DNA of 64,000 nt from Carnobacterium viridans (GCF_900102725.1 NZ_FNJW01000008.1:1948501-2012500), one strand, 5' to 3'; counted from the stretch's first letter, positions 1 to 10,445 are shown. Program-made: numbers and translations. Notes: generated by a model not told the origin, from the sequence alone.

Positions 1-2025
1 GCTTTATTGAAGACATTCGTGCGACGGATTCCAGTAACCATTCAATTGCCAGCATTTAATGAGCGACCAGCGAATGAACGTATCCAACTGCTTAAATTAT
101 TATTATCTATTGAAGCGAACCGTATTGATAAACGAATCGTTATCGAAGAAAATGTAGTTAAAGCTTTACTTGGAAGCGTTACTTATGGAAATATCGGTCA
201 ATTGAAATCCAGCATTCAATTGGCTTGTGCAAAAGCTTTTTTGAACAGTATGGACAACAATGAAGAAATGCTGATCAACATGGAATTACTAACGGAAGAG
301 CTGCAAGATGGGCTGGTCAATCTTGCAAGAAATCGAGATGAATTGAATGAGATCAGCAACTACCTTGAACCACGTATGATTATCCATCCTAAAGATTCTG
401 TCTATATGTTGGAGCAGGATACCTATGAATTACCATTTAATTTATATGAAATCATCGGAGATAAAGCTGTTATGCTCAAAGATGAAGGTTTGAATCAAGA
501 AGATATTGAAAATTTTATTACAACAGACATTAATCTTCATTTAAAATCATTTTATAAAACGAATCAATTGATTCCTAATAATGAGCATAATTTAAGAGAT
601 ATTGTTGAACAAGAAGTAATCACACTGACGAAAGAAATTTGGAAAATGGCGGAAGACCAATTAGGATATCATTTTAAACAAAACTTCTTATACGCTATGA
701 GTTTGCATCTCAGCTCTTTTATCAAACGTTCAAAAGAAGGTTTTGTACAAATCAAACAAAACAGTGAATTGGATAAATTGATTTTGAATTACCAAAATGA
801 ATATGAAGTAGCCATCATGATTAAAAGCCATATGAAAGAAAACTACCAAATTAACGTTCCAGAAGTAGAATGCTGGTATCTAACCATGCTGCTGGTCTCT
901 TTAAAGGAACAAAATAATTTAGGAGATGTTGGAATCGTTGTCGCTGCGCATGGACGCACGACAGCGACAAGCATGGTTCAAGTTGTAGTTAAATTACTGG
1001 ATATTAAAAATATTGAAGCGGTAGATATGCCTTTGGAAATGAGTCCTCAACAAGCCTATAAATTGGTTTTAACTTCTATTCAGAATGTTAATGAAGGCAA
1101 GGGTGTATTGCTATTGGTCGATATGGGCTCTCTGACAACGTTTGGCGAAAAAGCGATGCGTGAGACAGATATTGCTGTAAAAACATTAGATATGGTAACC
1201 ACACCTCTTGTCTTAGAAGCAGCACGAAAGACGTCTTTTATGGACAACCAATTAGATGAAATTTATTGGTCTTTAAAAAACTTCAGAGGATACAGCAACC
1301 TTCCCGCAGACAAACCGGACTTTCTATCTACATCAAAACAACAAGAAATTTACAAACCAAAAGCGATTATTACGATTTGTTCAACAGGTGAAGGGACAGC
1401 CGTACGTATCAAGGAACGTGTAGAAAGCTTGTTGGAAGATTTTATTGATGAAACCATTGAAATTTTTTCCATTTCTTTAATTGGTATGGAAGAAGAAGTT
1501 CAAAAAAATTCAAATGATTATCAAGTTTTAGCCACAGCGGGAATAGCAAAACCGGCATTAAATGTTCCACATTTATCCTTAGAAGAATTATTTCAGTCTT
1601 CAGGAGATGAAAAAGTTAGGCAAATCATTTTGGATCAGCAATACGCTGAAGGAAGCTATGTGGAGTCCATGGATACAAAACAGCTATGTGAAGAATACCT
1701 AGCTACTTACTTTACCTTTCTTAATCCGCGAAAGTTTATCAATATATTATGGGATTACACAGAAGTTATAGAAGAAAAATTAAATAAAAATTTGAGTAAT
1801 AGTGTTCAAATTGGTCTAGTGATGCATATGGCTGGTGTGATTGAACGAGTATTATTTAACGATCCGATGAGTCCATCTGACGAAATACTTAATAGGGATT
1901 CGATTTATTATCAATCGGTTAAAGAAGCCAATGAACTGCTTGAATCAAGATTAAATATAACTATTGTAGAATCAGAGATAGATTACATTGTTAATATTGT
2001 AGATGCACATCAAGAAACTATTTAA
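1..2025 (+). CDS. LevR-like PTS-regulated sigma-54 activator (3' part)
   Basis: This is the C-terminal part of a LevR/ManR-type transcription activator; the reading frame is open to the window edge, so the start and the HTH and most of the AAA+ domain lie upstream. The first visible residues (RRIPVTIQLP, then ERIQLL) match the end of the sigma-54-interacting ATPase domain. They are followed by a PTS regulation domain, an EIIA-Man-like domain with the phosphorylatable His in AAHGRT, an EIIB-like segment (ICSTGEGTA) and a second PRD near the C-terminus with a conserved His (VMHMAG). Such proteins activate sigma-54 promoters of mannose-family PTS operons under phosphorylation control. The TTG at position 7 is not a real start. 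A mannose-family EIIB gene follows 56 bp downstream. Family assignment is strong; the target operon is not visible. Confidence 0.88.
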   Translation, partial: ALLKTFVRRIPVTIQLPAFNERPANERIQLLKLLLSIEANRIDKRIVIEENVVKALLGSVTYGNIGQLKSSIQLACAKAFLNSMDNNEEMLINMELLTEELQDGLVNLARNRDELNEISNYLEPRMIIHPKDSVYMLEQDTYELPFNLYEIIGDKAVMLKDEGLNQEDIENFITTDINLHLKSFYKTNQLIPNNEHNLRDIVEQEVITLTKEIWKMAEDQLGYHFKQNFLYAMSLHLSSFIKRSKEGFVQIKQNSELDKLILNYQNEYEVAIMIKSHMKENYQINVPEVECWYLTMLLVSLKEQNNLGDVGIVVAAHGRTTATSMVQVVVKLLDIKNIEAVDMPLEMSPQQAYKLVLTSIQNVNEGKGVLLLVDMGSLTTFGEKAMRETDIAVKTLDMVTTPLVLEAARKTSFMDNQLDEIYWSLKNFRGYSNLPADKPDFLSTSKQQEIYKPKAIITICSTGEGTAVRIKERVESLLEDFIDETIEIFSISLIGMEEEVQKNSNDYQVLATAGIAKPALNVPHLSLEELFQSSGDEKVRQIILDQQYAEGSYVESMDTKQLCEEYLATYFTFLNPRKFINILWDYTEVIEEKLNKNLSNSVQIGLVMHMAGVIERVLFNDPMSPSDEILNRDSIYYQSVKEANELLESRLNITIVESEIDYIVNIVDAHQETI

Positions 2026-2081
2026 CGAAGTAATGGGTAACATATGAGTCAATTTGAAAATAATGAGGAGAATGAGAGACC

Positions 2082-2579
2082 ATGTCAATGGAAATCCGAT
2101 TAGTTCGTATTGATGATAGGTTGATTCATGGCCAGGTTGTGACTGTATGGGCAAAAATAACTAAGGTAAACCGTATTTTAGTGATTAGTGATGCGGTAGC
2201 AAAGGATATGTTGCGAAAAACTTTGTTAAAGCAAGCTGCTCCTCCAGGTGTGAATGTCAATGTGATTACAATTGACAAGATGATTTCAATCTATGATGAT
2301 CCTATATTTAATACGTTTAAAACGATGTTGTTGTTTACAAATCCCCGTGACGTCAGAAGAGTAGTAGAGGGTGGAGTCAGTTTTGATTCCATTAATATTG
2401 GCGGAATGAGTTTTTCAGATGGGAAAAAAATGATAACAAACGCAGTTGCAGTAAATCATCAAGATATTGAAGATTTACTTTATTTAAGTGAGCAAGGAAT
2501 TGATTTAGAGATTCGTAAAGTAGTAACAGATAGCAAGGTTTATATGATGGATTTGTTGAAAAAAGAAGGCATGGTGTAG
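2082..2579 (+). CDS. PTS mannose/fructose/sorbose family EIIB
   Basis: A 165-residue cytoplasmic EIIB of the mannose family. The N-terminus carries the hallmark DDRLIHGQV, whose His is the phosphorylation site accepting phosphate from EIIA. Length is normal for the family. The ATG at 2082 follows GAGGAGAATGAGAG; the ATG at 2088 is a possible alternative. No EIIA, EIIC or EIID gene follows: a hairpin and the serC operon come next. With the LevR-like regulator just upstream, it may serve a transporter encoded elsewhere or relay phosphate to the regulator; that role is inference. Confidence 0.88.
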   Translation: MSMEIRLVRIDDRLIHGQVVTVWAKITKVNRILVISDAVAKDMLRKTLLKQAAPPGVNVNVITIDKMISIYDDPIFNTFKTMLLFTNPRDVRRVVEGGVSFDSINIGGMSFSDGKKMITNAVAVNHQDIEDLLYLSEQGIDLEIRKVVTDSKVYMMDLLKKEGMV

Positions 2580-2628
2580 TTCTTAAAAGAGACATCTATT
2601 TCGAAAAACACCTGAATTGCTTATGAAA

Positions 2629-2668
2629 CAGACAGACTGGGTTTTTTCCTGGTCTGTCTATTTGTCTA
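2629..2668 (+). terminator. Terminator after EIIB
   Basis: An 8-bp perfect stem (2630-2637 with 2652-2659) and a 14-nt loop are followed by T-rich sequence. It separates the PTS genes from the serine operon. Confidence 0.6.
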
Positions 2669-2694
2669 TTTCTTTATAAAAAATGGGAATTTAT

Positions 2695-2723
2695 CTGTTT
2701 AAATAGAAAAATACTGGTATAAT
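2695..2723 (+). promoter_or_regulatory. Promoter of the serC-serA operon
   Basis: An extended -10 element, TGGTATAAT (2715-2723), lies about 60 bp before serC. A weak -35 (CTGTTT, 2695-2700) sits 17 bp upstream of the hexamer. Confidence 0.55.
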
Positions 2724-2785
2724 TAAAAACATGTTTTATGAGATTTTAATTAGCGATAAAAGGAAAACATTAGGAGTGGATTAAA

Positions 2786-3883
2786 ATGGAGCGAGTTTAC
2801 AATTTTTCAGCAGGACCAGCGATTATGCCGGTATCCGTATTAAAAACGATACAAAAAGACTTATTGTCCTACCAGGGTAGTGGGATGTCGGTTATGGAAT
2901 TGAGTCACCGATCCTCCTTGTTCCAGTCCATTATGAATGATGCAGAGTCACTTTTACGAGAGCTCATGACTATTCCGTCAAATTATAAAGTGTTATTTTT
3001 ACAAGGGGGAGCAAGTTTACAATTTATAATGCTGCCCATGAATTTAGGGAAAACTAAAGTAGCTTATGTTAATACTGGAAGTTGGTCTGAAAAAGCCATA
3101 GAAGAAGCCCAGAAAGTTGATGGATTAACAGTAGAAGTCATTGCTAGTTCAAAAGAAAATAACTTTATAGAGAATCCTGAAATTCCCTTAGTAAGTAAAG
3201 AATACGATTATGTGCACATCACAACCAACAATACGATTGAAGGAACAGCTTTTCTCAACATTCCTGCTAATGGTGAGGTATCGCTTGTTGCAGACATGTC
3301 GTCTAATATTTTATCCAGTAGCTATGAAGTATCTGACTTTGGATTGATTTATGCTGGAGCTCAAAAAAATATTGGCCCTGCAGGTATGACCGTGGTTATT
3401 GTTCGTGAAGATTTAATTGGTCTAAAAGAAAATCTGCCTGCTATGTTGGATTATAAGATACAAGCAGATAGTGGTTCCATGTACAACACTCCACCTACAT
3501 TTGCTATTTACGCAGCTAAGTTAATGTTTGAATGGCTCAAAGAATTAGGCGGTGTTGCAGAAATTGAGAAGATAAACCGTGAAAAAGCGGCTATGCTTTA
3601 CGCAGCTATTGATTCTTCAACGCTGTTTTACTCGCCCGTTTCTAAAAATTCCCGTTCGTTAACCAATATTCCATTTGTCACGGGAAATGCTGAACTAGAC
3701 AAATTGTTTATCAAACAAGCTGAAAGCCAAGGAATGATCAATTTAAAAGGACACCGTTCTGTAGGTGGAATGCGCGCTAGTTTATACAATGCTTTTCCAA
3801 AAGAAGGAGTAAATAAATTGGTAGCTCTTATGAAAGAATTTGAAACGAAAGTAGAAGGGAAGGAACAGCATGTACGCCATTAA
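2786..3883 (+). CDS. serC: Phosphoserine aminotransferase
   Basis: Converts 3-phosphohydroxypyruvate and glutamate to O-phosphoserine in serine biosynthesis (it can also act in pyridoxal phosphate synthesis). The 365-residue length is normal. The N-terminus YNFSAGPA is typical of SerC, and the PLP lysine is in [11 protein letters not shown] (about residue 194). The ATG follows TAGGAGTGG. The 3' end overlaps serA by 14 bp, which implies translational coupling. It is the first gene of a serC-serA-DUF1015 operon behind the promoter near 2720. Confidence 0.96.
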   Translation: MERVYNFSAGPAIMPVSVLKTIQKDLLSYQGSGMSVMELSHRSSLFQSIMNDAESLLRELMTIPSNYKVLFLQGGASLQFIMLPMNLGKTKVAYVNTGSWSEKAIEEAQKVDGLTVEVIASSKENNFIENPEIPLVSKEYDYVHITTNNTIEGTAFLNIPANGEVSLVADMSSNILSSSYEVSDFGLIYAGAQKNIGPAGMTVVIVREDLIGLKENLPAMLDYKIQADSGSMYNTPPTFAIYAAKLMFEWLKELGGVAEIEKINREKAAMLYAAIDSSTLFYSPVSKNSRSLTNIPFVTGNAELDKLFIKQAESQGMINLKGHRSVGGMRASLYNAFPKEGVNKLVALMKEFETKVEGKEQHVRH

Positions 3884-5051
3884 AACATATAACTTAATAG
3901 CCGAAGAAGGTTTAAGAAAATTCGAAGCAGAAAATTATCAATTAAATGAAACGGATAATCCAGATGGGATAGTGCTAAGAAGTCACAATTTACATGGCAT
4001 GACTTTCCCTAGTCAATTAAAAGCAATTGCCCGTGCTGGAGCAGGGACCAATAATATTCCCGTACAAGAATGTTCTGAAAAAGGAATTGTTGTTTTCAAT
4101 ACTCCAGGAGCCAATGCAAATGCGGTGAAAGAATTGATTATAGCTAGTCTACTCTTAGCGGTTCGCCCAATCATTGAAGGGGTGGAATGGGTTAAAACGC
4201 TCAAAGGTCCAGATGTCGAAAAGAAAGTAGAAGCAGAAAAGAATCGATTTGTTGGGAGCGAATTAGCCGGAAAACAGCTAGGTGTTATAGGTTTGGGAGC
4301 AATAGGAGCGATGGTAGCAAACGATGCTTACCGTCTAGGAATGGATGTAGTGGGGTATGATCCATATGTTTCAGTAGATACAGCTTGGAGCATTTCTAGT
4401 CGTGTGAAAAGAGTGCTAACTATTGAGGAAGTTCTGACAACTTCTGATTATATCACTGTTCATGTACCGTTGTTGCCTTCAACTAGAGCTATGATTAGTG
4501 CCGAAAAGTTGCTTTTAGTAAAGAAAGATGCTGTATTATTGAATTTTGCACGTGGAGAGCTTGTTGATGTAGAGGCTGTTATTACTGCTCTTGAAAATGG
4601 AAACTTGAAAAGCTATTTAACAGATTTTGCTGATGAACGTTTAATTGAGTTGGATAATGCAGTTGTTTTACCGCATTTAGGTGCTTCAACAGAAGAGGCA
4701 GAAATCAATTGTGCCAAGATGGCATCAAAAACATTAAAGTACTTTTTAGAGACAGGCAATATTGTTCATTCTGTTAATTTTCCAAGTGTAGAGATGGTTC
4801 TCAATTCACCAATCCGATTAGCGGTTATCAACCGTAATGTGACCAATATGGTAGCTCAAATGTCGATTGGATTAGCAGAATATGAAGTGAATATTGTAAA
4901 TATAATGAACAAAAGTCGAGGAGACTTTGCCTATACATTGATTGATGTGGAGTCGGTTTCTGAGGATAAATTAACAGAAATCGTTAAAAAAATTGGCAGT
5001 GTCGAAGGTATATTAGACGTTCGCGTAATTAAAAATACAAACGGGAAGTAG
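3870..5051 (+). CDS. serA: D-3-phosphoglycerate dehydrogenase
   Basis: NAD-dependent oxidation of 3-phosphoglycerate to 3-phosphohydroxypyruvate, the first committed step to serine. The 393-residue protein is the short SerA type: a split catalytic domain, a Rossmann motif GLGAIG (about residue 140), the catalytic His in LPHLGAS, and a C-terminal ACT domain from about residue 318 that probably binds serine for feedback control. The start lies inside the end of serC. The next gene begins 8 bp after the stop. Confidence 0.95.
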   Translation: MYAIKTYNLIAEEGLRKFEAENYQLNETDNPDGIVLRSHNLHGMTFPSQLKAIARAGAGTNNIPVQECSEKGIVVFNTPGANANAVKELIIASLLLAVRPIIEGVEWVKTLKGPDVEKKVEAEKNRFVGSELAGKQLGVIGLGAIGAMVANDAYRLGMDVVGYDPYVSVDTAWSISSRVKRVLTIEEVLTTSDYITVHVPLLPSTRAMISAEKLLLVKKDAVLLNFARGELVDVEAVITALENGNLKSYLTDFADERLIELDNAVVLPHLGASTEEAEINCAKMASKTLKYFLETGNIVHSVNFPSVEMVLNSPIRLAVINRNVTNMVAQMSIGLAEYEVNIVNIMNKSRGDFAYTLIDVESVSEDKLTEIVKKIGSVEGILDVRVIKNTNGK

Positions 5052-5059
5052 GAGGAAAT

Positions 5060-6301
5060 ATGGTTAAAATTAAATCGTTTAAGGCTATTCGCCCAACTGA
5101 AAAATACGCAAGCGAAATTGCGTCTCTTCCTTATGATGTTTTGAATTCAAAAGAAGCGCGAATGATCGGCGATCAAAATGAGAAGTCATTTTTACACATT
5201 GATAAAGCTGAAATTGATTTAGCAGAAGAAAATTCTCCTTATGCGCAACAAGTGTATCAAAAAGCCGCAGAGAATTTAAAGTCTTTTTTACAAAAAGGTT
5301 GGTTGATCCAAGAGGACACTGAGCAGTTTTATCTTTATCAGTTAACGATGAATGGACGCTCGCAAATGGGATTAGTCGTTTGTGCATCAATTGAAGATTA
5401 TGTAGAAAAGAACATAAAAAAGCATGAATTTACACGTGAGGAAAAAGAAATAGATCGTATTCGACACGTGGATGCAACGGACGCAAATACTAGTCCGATT
5501 TTTTTAACGTATCGAGATCAAGAATCGATTGATGCACTGATTGAAAAATGGGCAGTCGAAAATGAACCAATTTATCACTTCTCAAGTTTTCATGATGTAG
5601 AACATACAGTATGGGTCATTAATCAAGAGGCTGTTAAGGATAAGTTAACACAATTATTTGATCAAAACGTAGCGGAACTCTATATCGCGGATGGCCATCA
5701 TCGGACTGAATCGGCTGTAAAAGTTGCATTAAAAAGAAAAGAGATGTACCCAGATGCATCAAATGAAGCAGAATTCAACTTTTTCTTGGCTGTACTGTTT
5801 CCTAAATCACAGTTGGCAATTTGGGATTACAACCGAGTAGTAAAAGGATTGATTCAAGAAGATTTTTTTGAAAAAGTTGCTGAAAAATTTGATGTTGAAA
5901 AAGTATCTTCTCCGTACAAACCTGAACAACCAAAGACAATCGGGATGTATGTGAATAACGAATGGTATAAATTAACTGTAAAACCCAACTTTATTTCGAA
6001 TCATCCAGTACAAGGGCTAGATGTCTCTCTTTTGCAAGAGTATCTGTTGACGCCTTTGTTTGGTATAGAAGACATTCGTACAGATAAAAGAATTGATTTC
6101 ATTGGTGGAATCCGAGGAATGCAAGCGTTGAGTGATGCTGTAGATGAAGGATCGTTTTCAGCAGCGTTTTCCATGTACCCTACGACGATTGATGAACTGA
6201 TGTGTGTTGCAGATAGTGGCGAGGTATTGCCTCCGAAATCGACTTGGTTCGAGCCGAAGTTATTAAGTGGATTATTTGTCCACGATCTTGAAAGTAAGTA
6301 G
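5060..6301 (+). CDS. DUF1015 family protein linked to serine biosynthesis
   Basis: A 413-residue soluble protein of the DUF1015/COG4198 family, with the N-terminal pattern FKAIRPTEKYA and the conserved motif YIADGHHRTES. It has no signal peptide or membrane segment. The RBS is GTAGGAGG. It is co-transcribed with serC and serA. The family is often found next to serAC in Firmicutes, and its biochemical role was not established to my knowledge. No serB-like phosphoserine phosphatase lies in this cluster, so a role in that step is possible but only inferred. Confidence 0.85.
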   Translation: MVKIKSFKAIRPTEKYASEIASLPYDVLNSKEARMIGDQNEKSFLHIDKAEIDLAEENSPYAQQVYQKAAENLKSFLQKGWLIQEDTEQFYLYQLTMNGRSQMGLVVCASIEDYVEKNIKKHEFTREEKEIDRIRHVDATDANTSPIFLTYRDQESIDALIEKWAVENEPIYHFSSFHDVEHTVWVINQEAVKDKLTQLFDQNVAELYIADGHHRTESAVKVALKRKEMYPDASNEAEFNFFLAVLFPKSQLAIWDYNRVVKGLIQEDFFEKVAEKFDVEKVSSPYKPEQPKTIGMYVNNEWYKLTVKPNFISNHPVQGLDVSLLQEYLLTPLFGIEDIRTDKRIDFIGGIRGMQALSDAVDEGSFSAAFSMYPTTIDELMCVADSGEVLPPKSTWFEPKLLSGLFVHDLESK

Positions 6302-6407
6302 ACATGAGGAAATAGTAAGCTGAGAAGTTCATTTATTTTCTAGTAATTTACTCTCCTTTATGTTAGAGTTAGGGGTAGAAGAAACGGTAGACAGGAGGGC
6401 AATGAAA

Positions 6408-6644
6408 TTGTACGATACACTTTTAATTGCTGAACTAATTGTATCAGTTTTACTTATCATTGTAGTTGCTATGCAACCTACAAAGACCAGCAATGCTGCT
6501 AGTGCATTCACCGGCGGAGCTGAACAATTATTTGGGAAACAAAAAGCACGCGGATTTGAGGCTGTATTGCAACGTGCTACAGTAGTACTTGGAACATTAT
6601 TCTTTGCGTTGGCACTTGCTCTTGCTTATATAGCAATTAATTAA
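6408..6644 (+). CDS. secG: Preprotein translocase subunit SecG
   Basis: A small membrane protein of the SecYEG channel with two hydrophobic segments (about residues 4-25 and 52-75) and the SecG loop rich in Ser/Ala/Gly (ASAFTGGAEQLFGKQKARG). I chose the TTG at 6408: the GGAGG at 6394-6398 is then 9 nt away and the protein is 78 residues, the usual size. The ATG at 6402 is only 3 nt from the RBS, and the frame upstream of it is unlikely to be translated. It heads a secG-esterase-rnr-smpB region of conserved order in Firmicutes, although a terminator separates it from the esterase. Confidence 0.88.
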   Translation: MYDTLLIAELIVSVLLIIVVAMQPTKTSNAASAFTGGAEQLFGKQKARGFEAVLQRATVVLGTLFFALALALAYIAIN

Positions 6645-6655
6645 GGAACTTAGTT

Positions 6656-6690
6656 AAGCTACCTGAAATCTTCAGGTGGCTTTTTTTTCT
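6656..6690 (+). terminator. Terminator after secG
   Basis: An 11-bp stem (6657-6667 with 6671-6681), a 3-nt loop and an 8-T tract form a classic intrinsic terminator. Confidence 0.85.
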
Positions 6691-6825
6691 AAAAAAATCT
6701 ACAAGTTCTTTAGAAGAACGACATACTTTTCACAACCTTTCATAGTGTTTGAGTATGAAAAAAGGCAATTATACAGTAAAATAGTAGAATGAAGACTTAC
6801 AGGAAAGAGAAGAAGGAGAATACCC

Positions 6826-7578
6826 ATGGCTATAAAATCATTTTTTTTTGAAAAGGGGCCTCAAGCTGTTATTTTGATGCATGCCTACTCTAGTACACCG
6901 AATGACGTACGGATGTTGGGAAGAGCACTGGAGAAAGAAAATTATACCGTTTATGCACCGTTATTCAGAGGGCATGGCACAATGGAACCAGAGGATATTT
7001 TAGACGCATCACCAAAAGATTGGATAGAAGATGCAAAAGAAGCTATCCATTTTTTACAAGAAAAGGGCTACGAAGAAATTGCAGTATTTGGCCTGTCTCT
7101 AGGCGGAATCATAGCGTCAAAAATGGTAGTCGATAAAGAACCAATACTAGCTGGTGGTACGTTTTGCTCACCAGTAATCGATTTTCATAAGAACAACAAT
7201 GTACGAGAAGAATTTTTAACTTTTGTGCGTATATTGAAAAAGAAATCTGGCTATTCTGAAACAGATATAGCTAACCGCATGCCAGAAGTAGAGCGGAAAT
7301 TAGATAACCAATTAAATGAAATAAGTGAACTAACACAATCAATGAAGGCTCATTATAATGAGGTCACACAGCCCATTTTTATTGCACAAGCTGGTCAAGA
7401 TGAAATGATTGATCCACAAGTTGCAGTCGCATTTAAAGAAGCATTAACACAAGCTTCTGTAGTTGATTTTCATTGGTATGAAAATAGCAAACATGCGGTA
7501 ACGGTAGGTGTAGATAGAAAAGCCTTGCAAGAAGACGTTAGCAACTTTTTAAAACAGTTAGATTGGAATGGAGGATAA
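6826..7578 (+). CDS. Carboxylesterase (alpha/beta hydrolase)
   Basis: A 250-residue cytoplasmic esterase of the Est30/YvaK type. The nucleophile Ser is in GLSLGG (about residue 96), the acid Asp in GQDEMIDP and the catalytic His in NSKHAVT, so the triad is complete. The ATG follows AGAAGGAGAATACCC. The rnr gene begins 3 bp after its stop, so the two are co-transcribed, as in Bacillus. The natural substrate is unknown; the family hydrolyses short-chain esters. Confidence 0.88.
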   Translation: MAIKSFFFEKGPQAVILMHAYSSTPNDVRMLGRALEKENYTVYAPLFRGHGTMEPEDILDASPKDWIEDAKEAIHFLQEKGYEEIAVFGLSLGGIIASKMVVDKEPILAGGTFCSPVIDFHKNNNVREEFLTFVRILKKKSGYSETDIANRMPEVERKLDNQLNEISELTQSMKAHYNEVTQPIFIAQAGQDEMIDPQVAVAFKEALTQASVVDFHWYENSKHAVTVGVDRKALQEDVSNFLKQLDWNGG

Positions 7579-7581
7579 AAA

Positions 7582-9945
7582 ATGAACGACAAAAAAGCAT
7601 TACAAGAAGCGATTTTAGTTTTTATGAAAGAACATAAGAAAGTTTCGTTTCAAGTTAGTGATATCAGTGAGGGAATGGGTTTGACTAGTGCAGCCGATTT
7701 TAAAGTCCTCGTCAGTTCATTAGCTGAAATGGAGCGAGAAGGTAAACTCTTTTTAAATAAAAAAGGGCATTTTAAATTGCCAAGTAATGATCCTGTTTTA
7801 ACCGGTACTTTCAGAGCAAGCGATCGTGGTTTTGGCTTTGTTGCAATCGAAGATGAGGAAAAGGACATTTATATCCCACCTAATATGACCAATTTTGCAT
7901 TAGACGGAGATAAAGTAACGGTAGATATTATCAAGCCTGCGGAACCTTGGTCAGATAAAGGTGCTGAAGGAAAGATAAAGGCTATTATTGAACGTAAATT
8001 TACTCAATTAGTTGGGGAATTTTATGCGTACAGTGAAGAAGGAATTGAAGAAACGGGCTTATACGGCTACCTTGATCCTCAAGATAAAAAAATTACAGAC
8101 ATTCGTGTTTTTATTGAAGCACAAGGGATCAAACCGGTTGACGGCTCTATTGTTGTTGTAGAAATAACGTTGTATCCAGATGATGAATTTCCAAGAAGTA
8201 TGCAAGGGATCGTTAAAAAAGTTGTCGGGCATATAAATGATCCTGGAATCGACATTTTAACCATTGTATATAAACACGGTATTCCAACTGAATTCTCTCC
8301 AGAGGCTATACAACAAGCAGATGATGTGCCGGATAAAATCAACGAATCGGACTTTGAAGGACGTCGCGATTTAAGAGATGAAGTTCTTGTGACGATCGAT
8401 GGAGAAGACGCAAAAGATTTAGATGATGCTGTAGGCTTGAAATTATTAGATAACGGAAATTATCAACTTGGTGTTCATATAGCAGATGTTTCCTACTATG
8501 TAACAGAAGACAGTCCTTTAGACAAAGATGCATTTGAAAGAGGAACCAGCGTATACTTAACCGATCGAGTGATTCCAATGATTCCTCAACGTTTATCTAA
8601 TGGAATCTGTTCGTTAAACCCTCATGTAGACCGTCTAACGATGAGCTGTGTGATGGAAATGACACCAGATGGAGAAATTGTCGGACAAGATATTTTCCAA
8701 AGTGTAATACGAACAACGGAACGGATGACGTATACTGAAGTAAACGAAATATTAACGGATAAGAATCCTGAAATACGTAAAAAATATAGTAATTTAGTAG
8801 ACATGTTTGAGTTAATGGAAAATCTGCACCATACACTTGAGAAAAAACGTAAATCTCGTGGAGCGATTGATTTTGATACAAAAGAAGCCAAAATTATTGT
8901 TGACCCTGAAGGCAAGCCATTAGATATTGTATTAAGAGAACGTGGTGTTGGAGAACGCTTGATTGAATCCTTTATGTTGGCAGCGAATGAAACGGTATCT
9001 GAACATTTCTCTAAAATGGAAGTTCCGTTAATTTACCGTATCCATGAACAACCGGATAGTGATCGTATGCAAAAATTCATGGAATTTGTTACAGCATTTG
9101 GAATTACCGTTAAAGGAACTAGCCAAGATGTTTCTCCTAAGACATTACAAACAGTTGTTAATAGTGTTAAAGGTAAGCCTGAAGAACAAGTTGTTTCAAC
9201 AATGATGTTAAGAAGCATGAAACAAGCTAAATATGATGTGGAACCATTAGGTCACTTTGGACTTGGAGCAGAATATTATTCGCACTTTACGTCTCCAATT
9301 CGTCGTTATCCAGACTTAATCCTGCATCGCTTGATTCGTTCATATGGTGAAAAAGGAACAGGTTCTGCTCAAAAAGCGAAATGGGAAAATCGGTTACCAG
9401 ATATTGCTGAGCAAACGTCAAAAGCGGAACGTCGCGCAGTTGATGCTGAAAGAGAAACGGATGCATTGAAGAAAACTGAATTTATGGCCGATAAAGTTGG
9501 CGAAATCTATGAAGGAATCATTGGTTCTGTGTTGAAATTTGGTTTGTTTGTTGAATTGCCGAATACAGTTGAAGGCCTGGTCCATATTTCAAATATGAAA
9601 GACGACTACTTTAATTATATCGAGGAACAAATGATGCTCGTTGGAGAACGTACAGGGGTCGTTTACCGTATTGGACAAAAAGTAAAAGTAAAAATAACAA
9701 AAGCAGATCCTGAAACACGTGAAATTGATTTTGAGTTGGTACCAGATCCAAATGCACCTAAATATGATGGACCGAAACGTTCAACAAAAGGCAGAGGTAG
9801 AGGAAATAGTCAAACTCGTGGAAAAGATAGTGGTTCAAAAGAGAAATTTTCATCTTACAAACCTAAGGGAAAAGAATCAAGCAAAAAGAAAAGCAAGCCT
9901 TTTTATAAAGAGGTAGCTAAAAAGAAAAAACCTAAGAAAAAATAA
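7582..9945 (+). CDS. rnr: Ribonuclease R
   Basis: A 787-residue 3'-5' exoribonuclease that degrades structured RNA and acts with tmRNA/SmpB on non-stop messages. In order: an N-terminal winged-helix segment (about 1-70), cold-shock domains, the RNB catalytic domain with metal-binding aspartates in DGEDAKDLDDAV (about residue 270), an S1 domain (about 640-720) and a Lys/Arg/Ser-rich tail ending PKKK. It begins 3 bp after the esterase stop and smpB follows 32 bp later. The length fits the family. Confidence 0.96.
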   Translation: MNDKKALQEAILVFMKEHKKVSFQVSDISEGMGLTSAADFKVLVSSLAEMEREGKLFLNKKGHFKLPSNDPVLTGTFRASDRGFGFVAIEDEEKDIYIPPNMTNFALDGDKVTVDIIKPAEPWSDKGAEGKIKAIIERKFTQLVGEFYAYSEEGIEETGLYGYLDPQDKKITDIRVFIEAQGIKPVDGSIVVVEITLYPDDEFPRSMQGIVKKVVGHINDPGIDILTIVYKHGIPTEFSPEAIQQADDVPDKINESDFEGRRDLRDEVLVTIDGEDAKDLDDAVGLKLLDNGNYQLGVHIADVSYYVTEDSPLDKDAFERGTSVYLTDRVIPMIPQRLSNGICSLNPHVDRLTMSCVMEMTPDGEIVGQDIFQSVIRTTERMTYTEVNEILTDKNPEIRKKYSNLVDMFELMENLHHTLEKKRKSRGAIDFDTKEAKIIVDPEGKPLDIVLRERGVGERLIESFMLAANETVSEHFSKMEVPLIYRIHEQPDSDRMQKFMEFVTAFGITVKGTSQDVSPKTLQTVVNSVKGKPEEQVVSTMMLRSMKQAKYDVEPLGHFGLGAEYYSHFTSPIRRYPDLILHRLIRSYGEKGTGSAQKAKWENRLPDIAEQTSKAERRAVDAERETDALKKTEFMADKVGEIYEGIIGSVLKFGLFVELPNTVEGLVHISNMKDDYFNYIEEQMMLVGERTGVVYRIGQKVKVKITKADPETREIDFELVPDPNAPKYDGPKRSTKGRGRGNSQTRGKDSGSKEKFSSYKPKGKESSKKKSKPFYKEVAKKKKPKKK

Positions 9946-9977
9946 TGAGTTTTTAATGAGTTAGGAGGCGATCATAG

Positions 9978-10436
9978 ATGCCAAAAGGTTCAGGTAAAGT
10001 ACTTGCACAAAATAGAAAAGCAAGCTATGATTTTTCAATATTAGATACAGTAGAAGCTGGGGTAGTATTGCAAGGAACAGAGATCAAGTCTATTAGAGCA
10101 GGTCGAATCAACTTAAAAGACGGCTATGCTAAGATTCAGAATGGTGAGATTTATTTACACAATGTTCATATCAGTCCTTATGAACAAGGTAATCAGTTTA
10201 ATCATGATCCATTAAGAACGAGAAAATTATTGATGCATAAAAAACAAATCATGCGTTTGCTAGGAGAAACAAAATCTAGCGGAAACACATTGATTCCATT
10301 AAAAGTTTATTTAAAAGATGGTTATGCAAAAGTATTGATTGGCTTAGCTAAAGGGAAGAAAAAATACGATAAGCGTGAAGATTTGAAACGAAAAGATCAA
10401 AAACGCGAGTTAGATCGTGCCTTAAGATCAAGATAA
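9978..10436 (+). CDS. smpB: SsrA-binding protein SmpB
   Basis: The 152-residue partner of tmRNA in trans-translation; it delivers tmRNA to stalled ribosomes. Typical motifs are [23 protein letters not shown] and the basic C-terminus [14 protein letters not shown]. The ATG follows TTAGGAGGCGATCATAG. It is co-directional with rnr. The tmRNA gene itself is not adjacent but lies about 10 kb away on the minus strand. Confidence 0.97.
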   Translation: MPKGSGKVLAQNRKASYDFSILDTVEAGVVLQGTEIKSIRAGRINLKDGYAKIQNGEIYLHNVHISPYEQGNQFNHDPLRTRKLLMHKKQIMRLLGETKSSGNTLIPLKVYLKDGYAKVLIGLAKGKKKYDKREDLKRKDQKRELDRALRSR

Positions 10437-10445
10437 TAGATGCTG

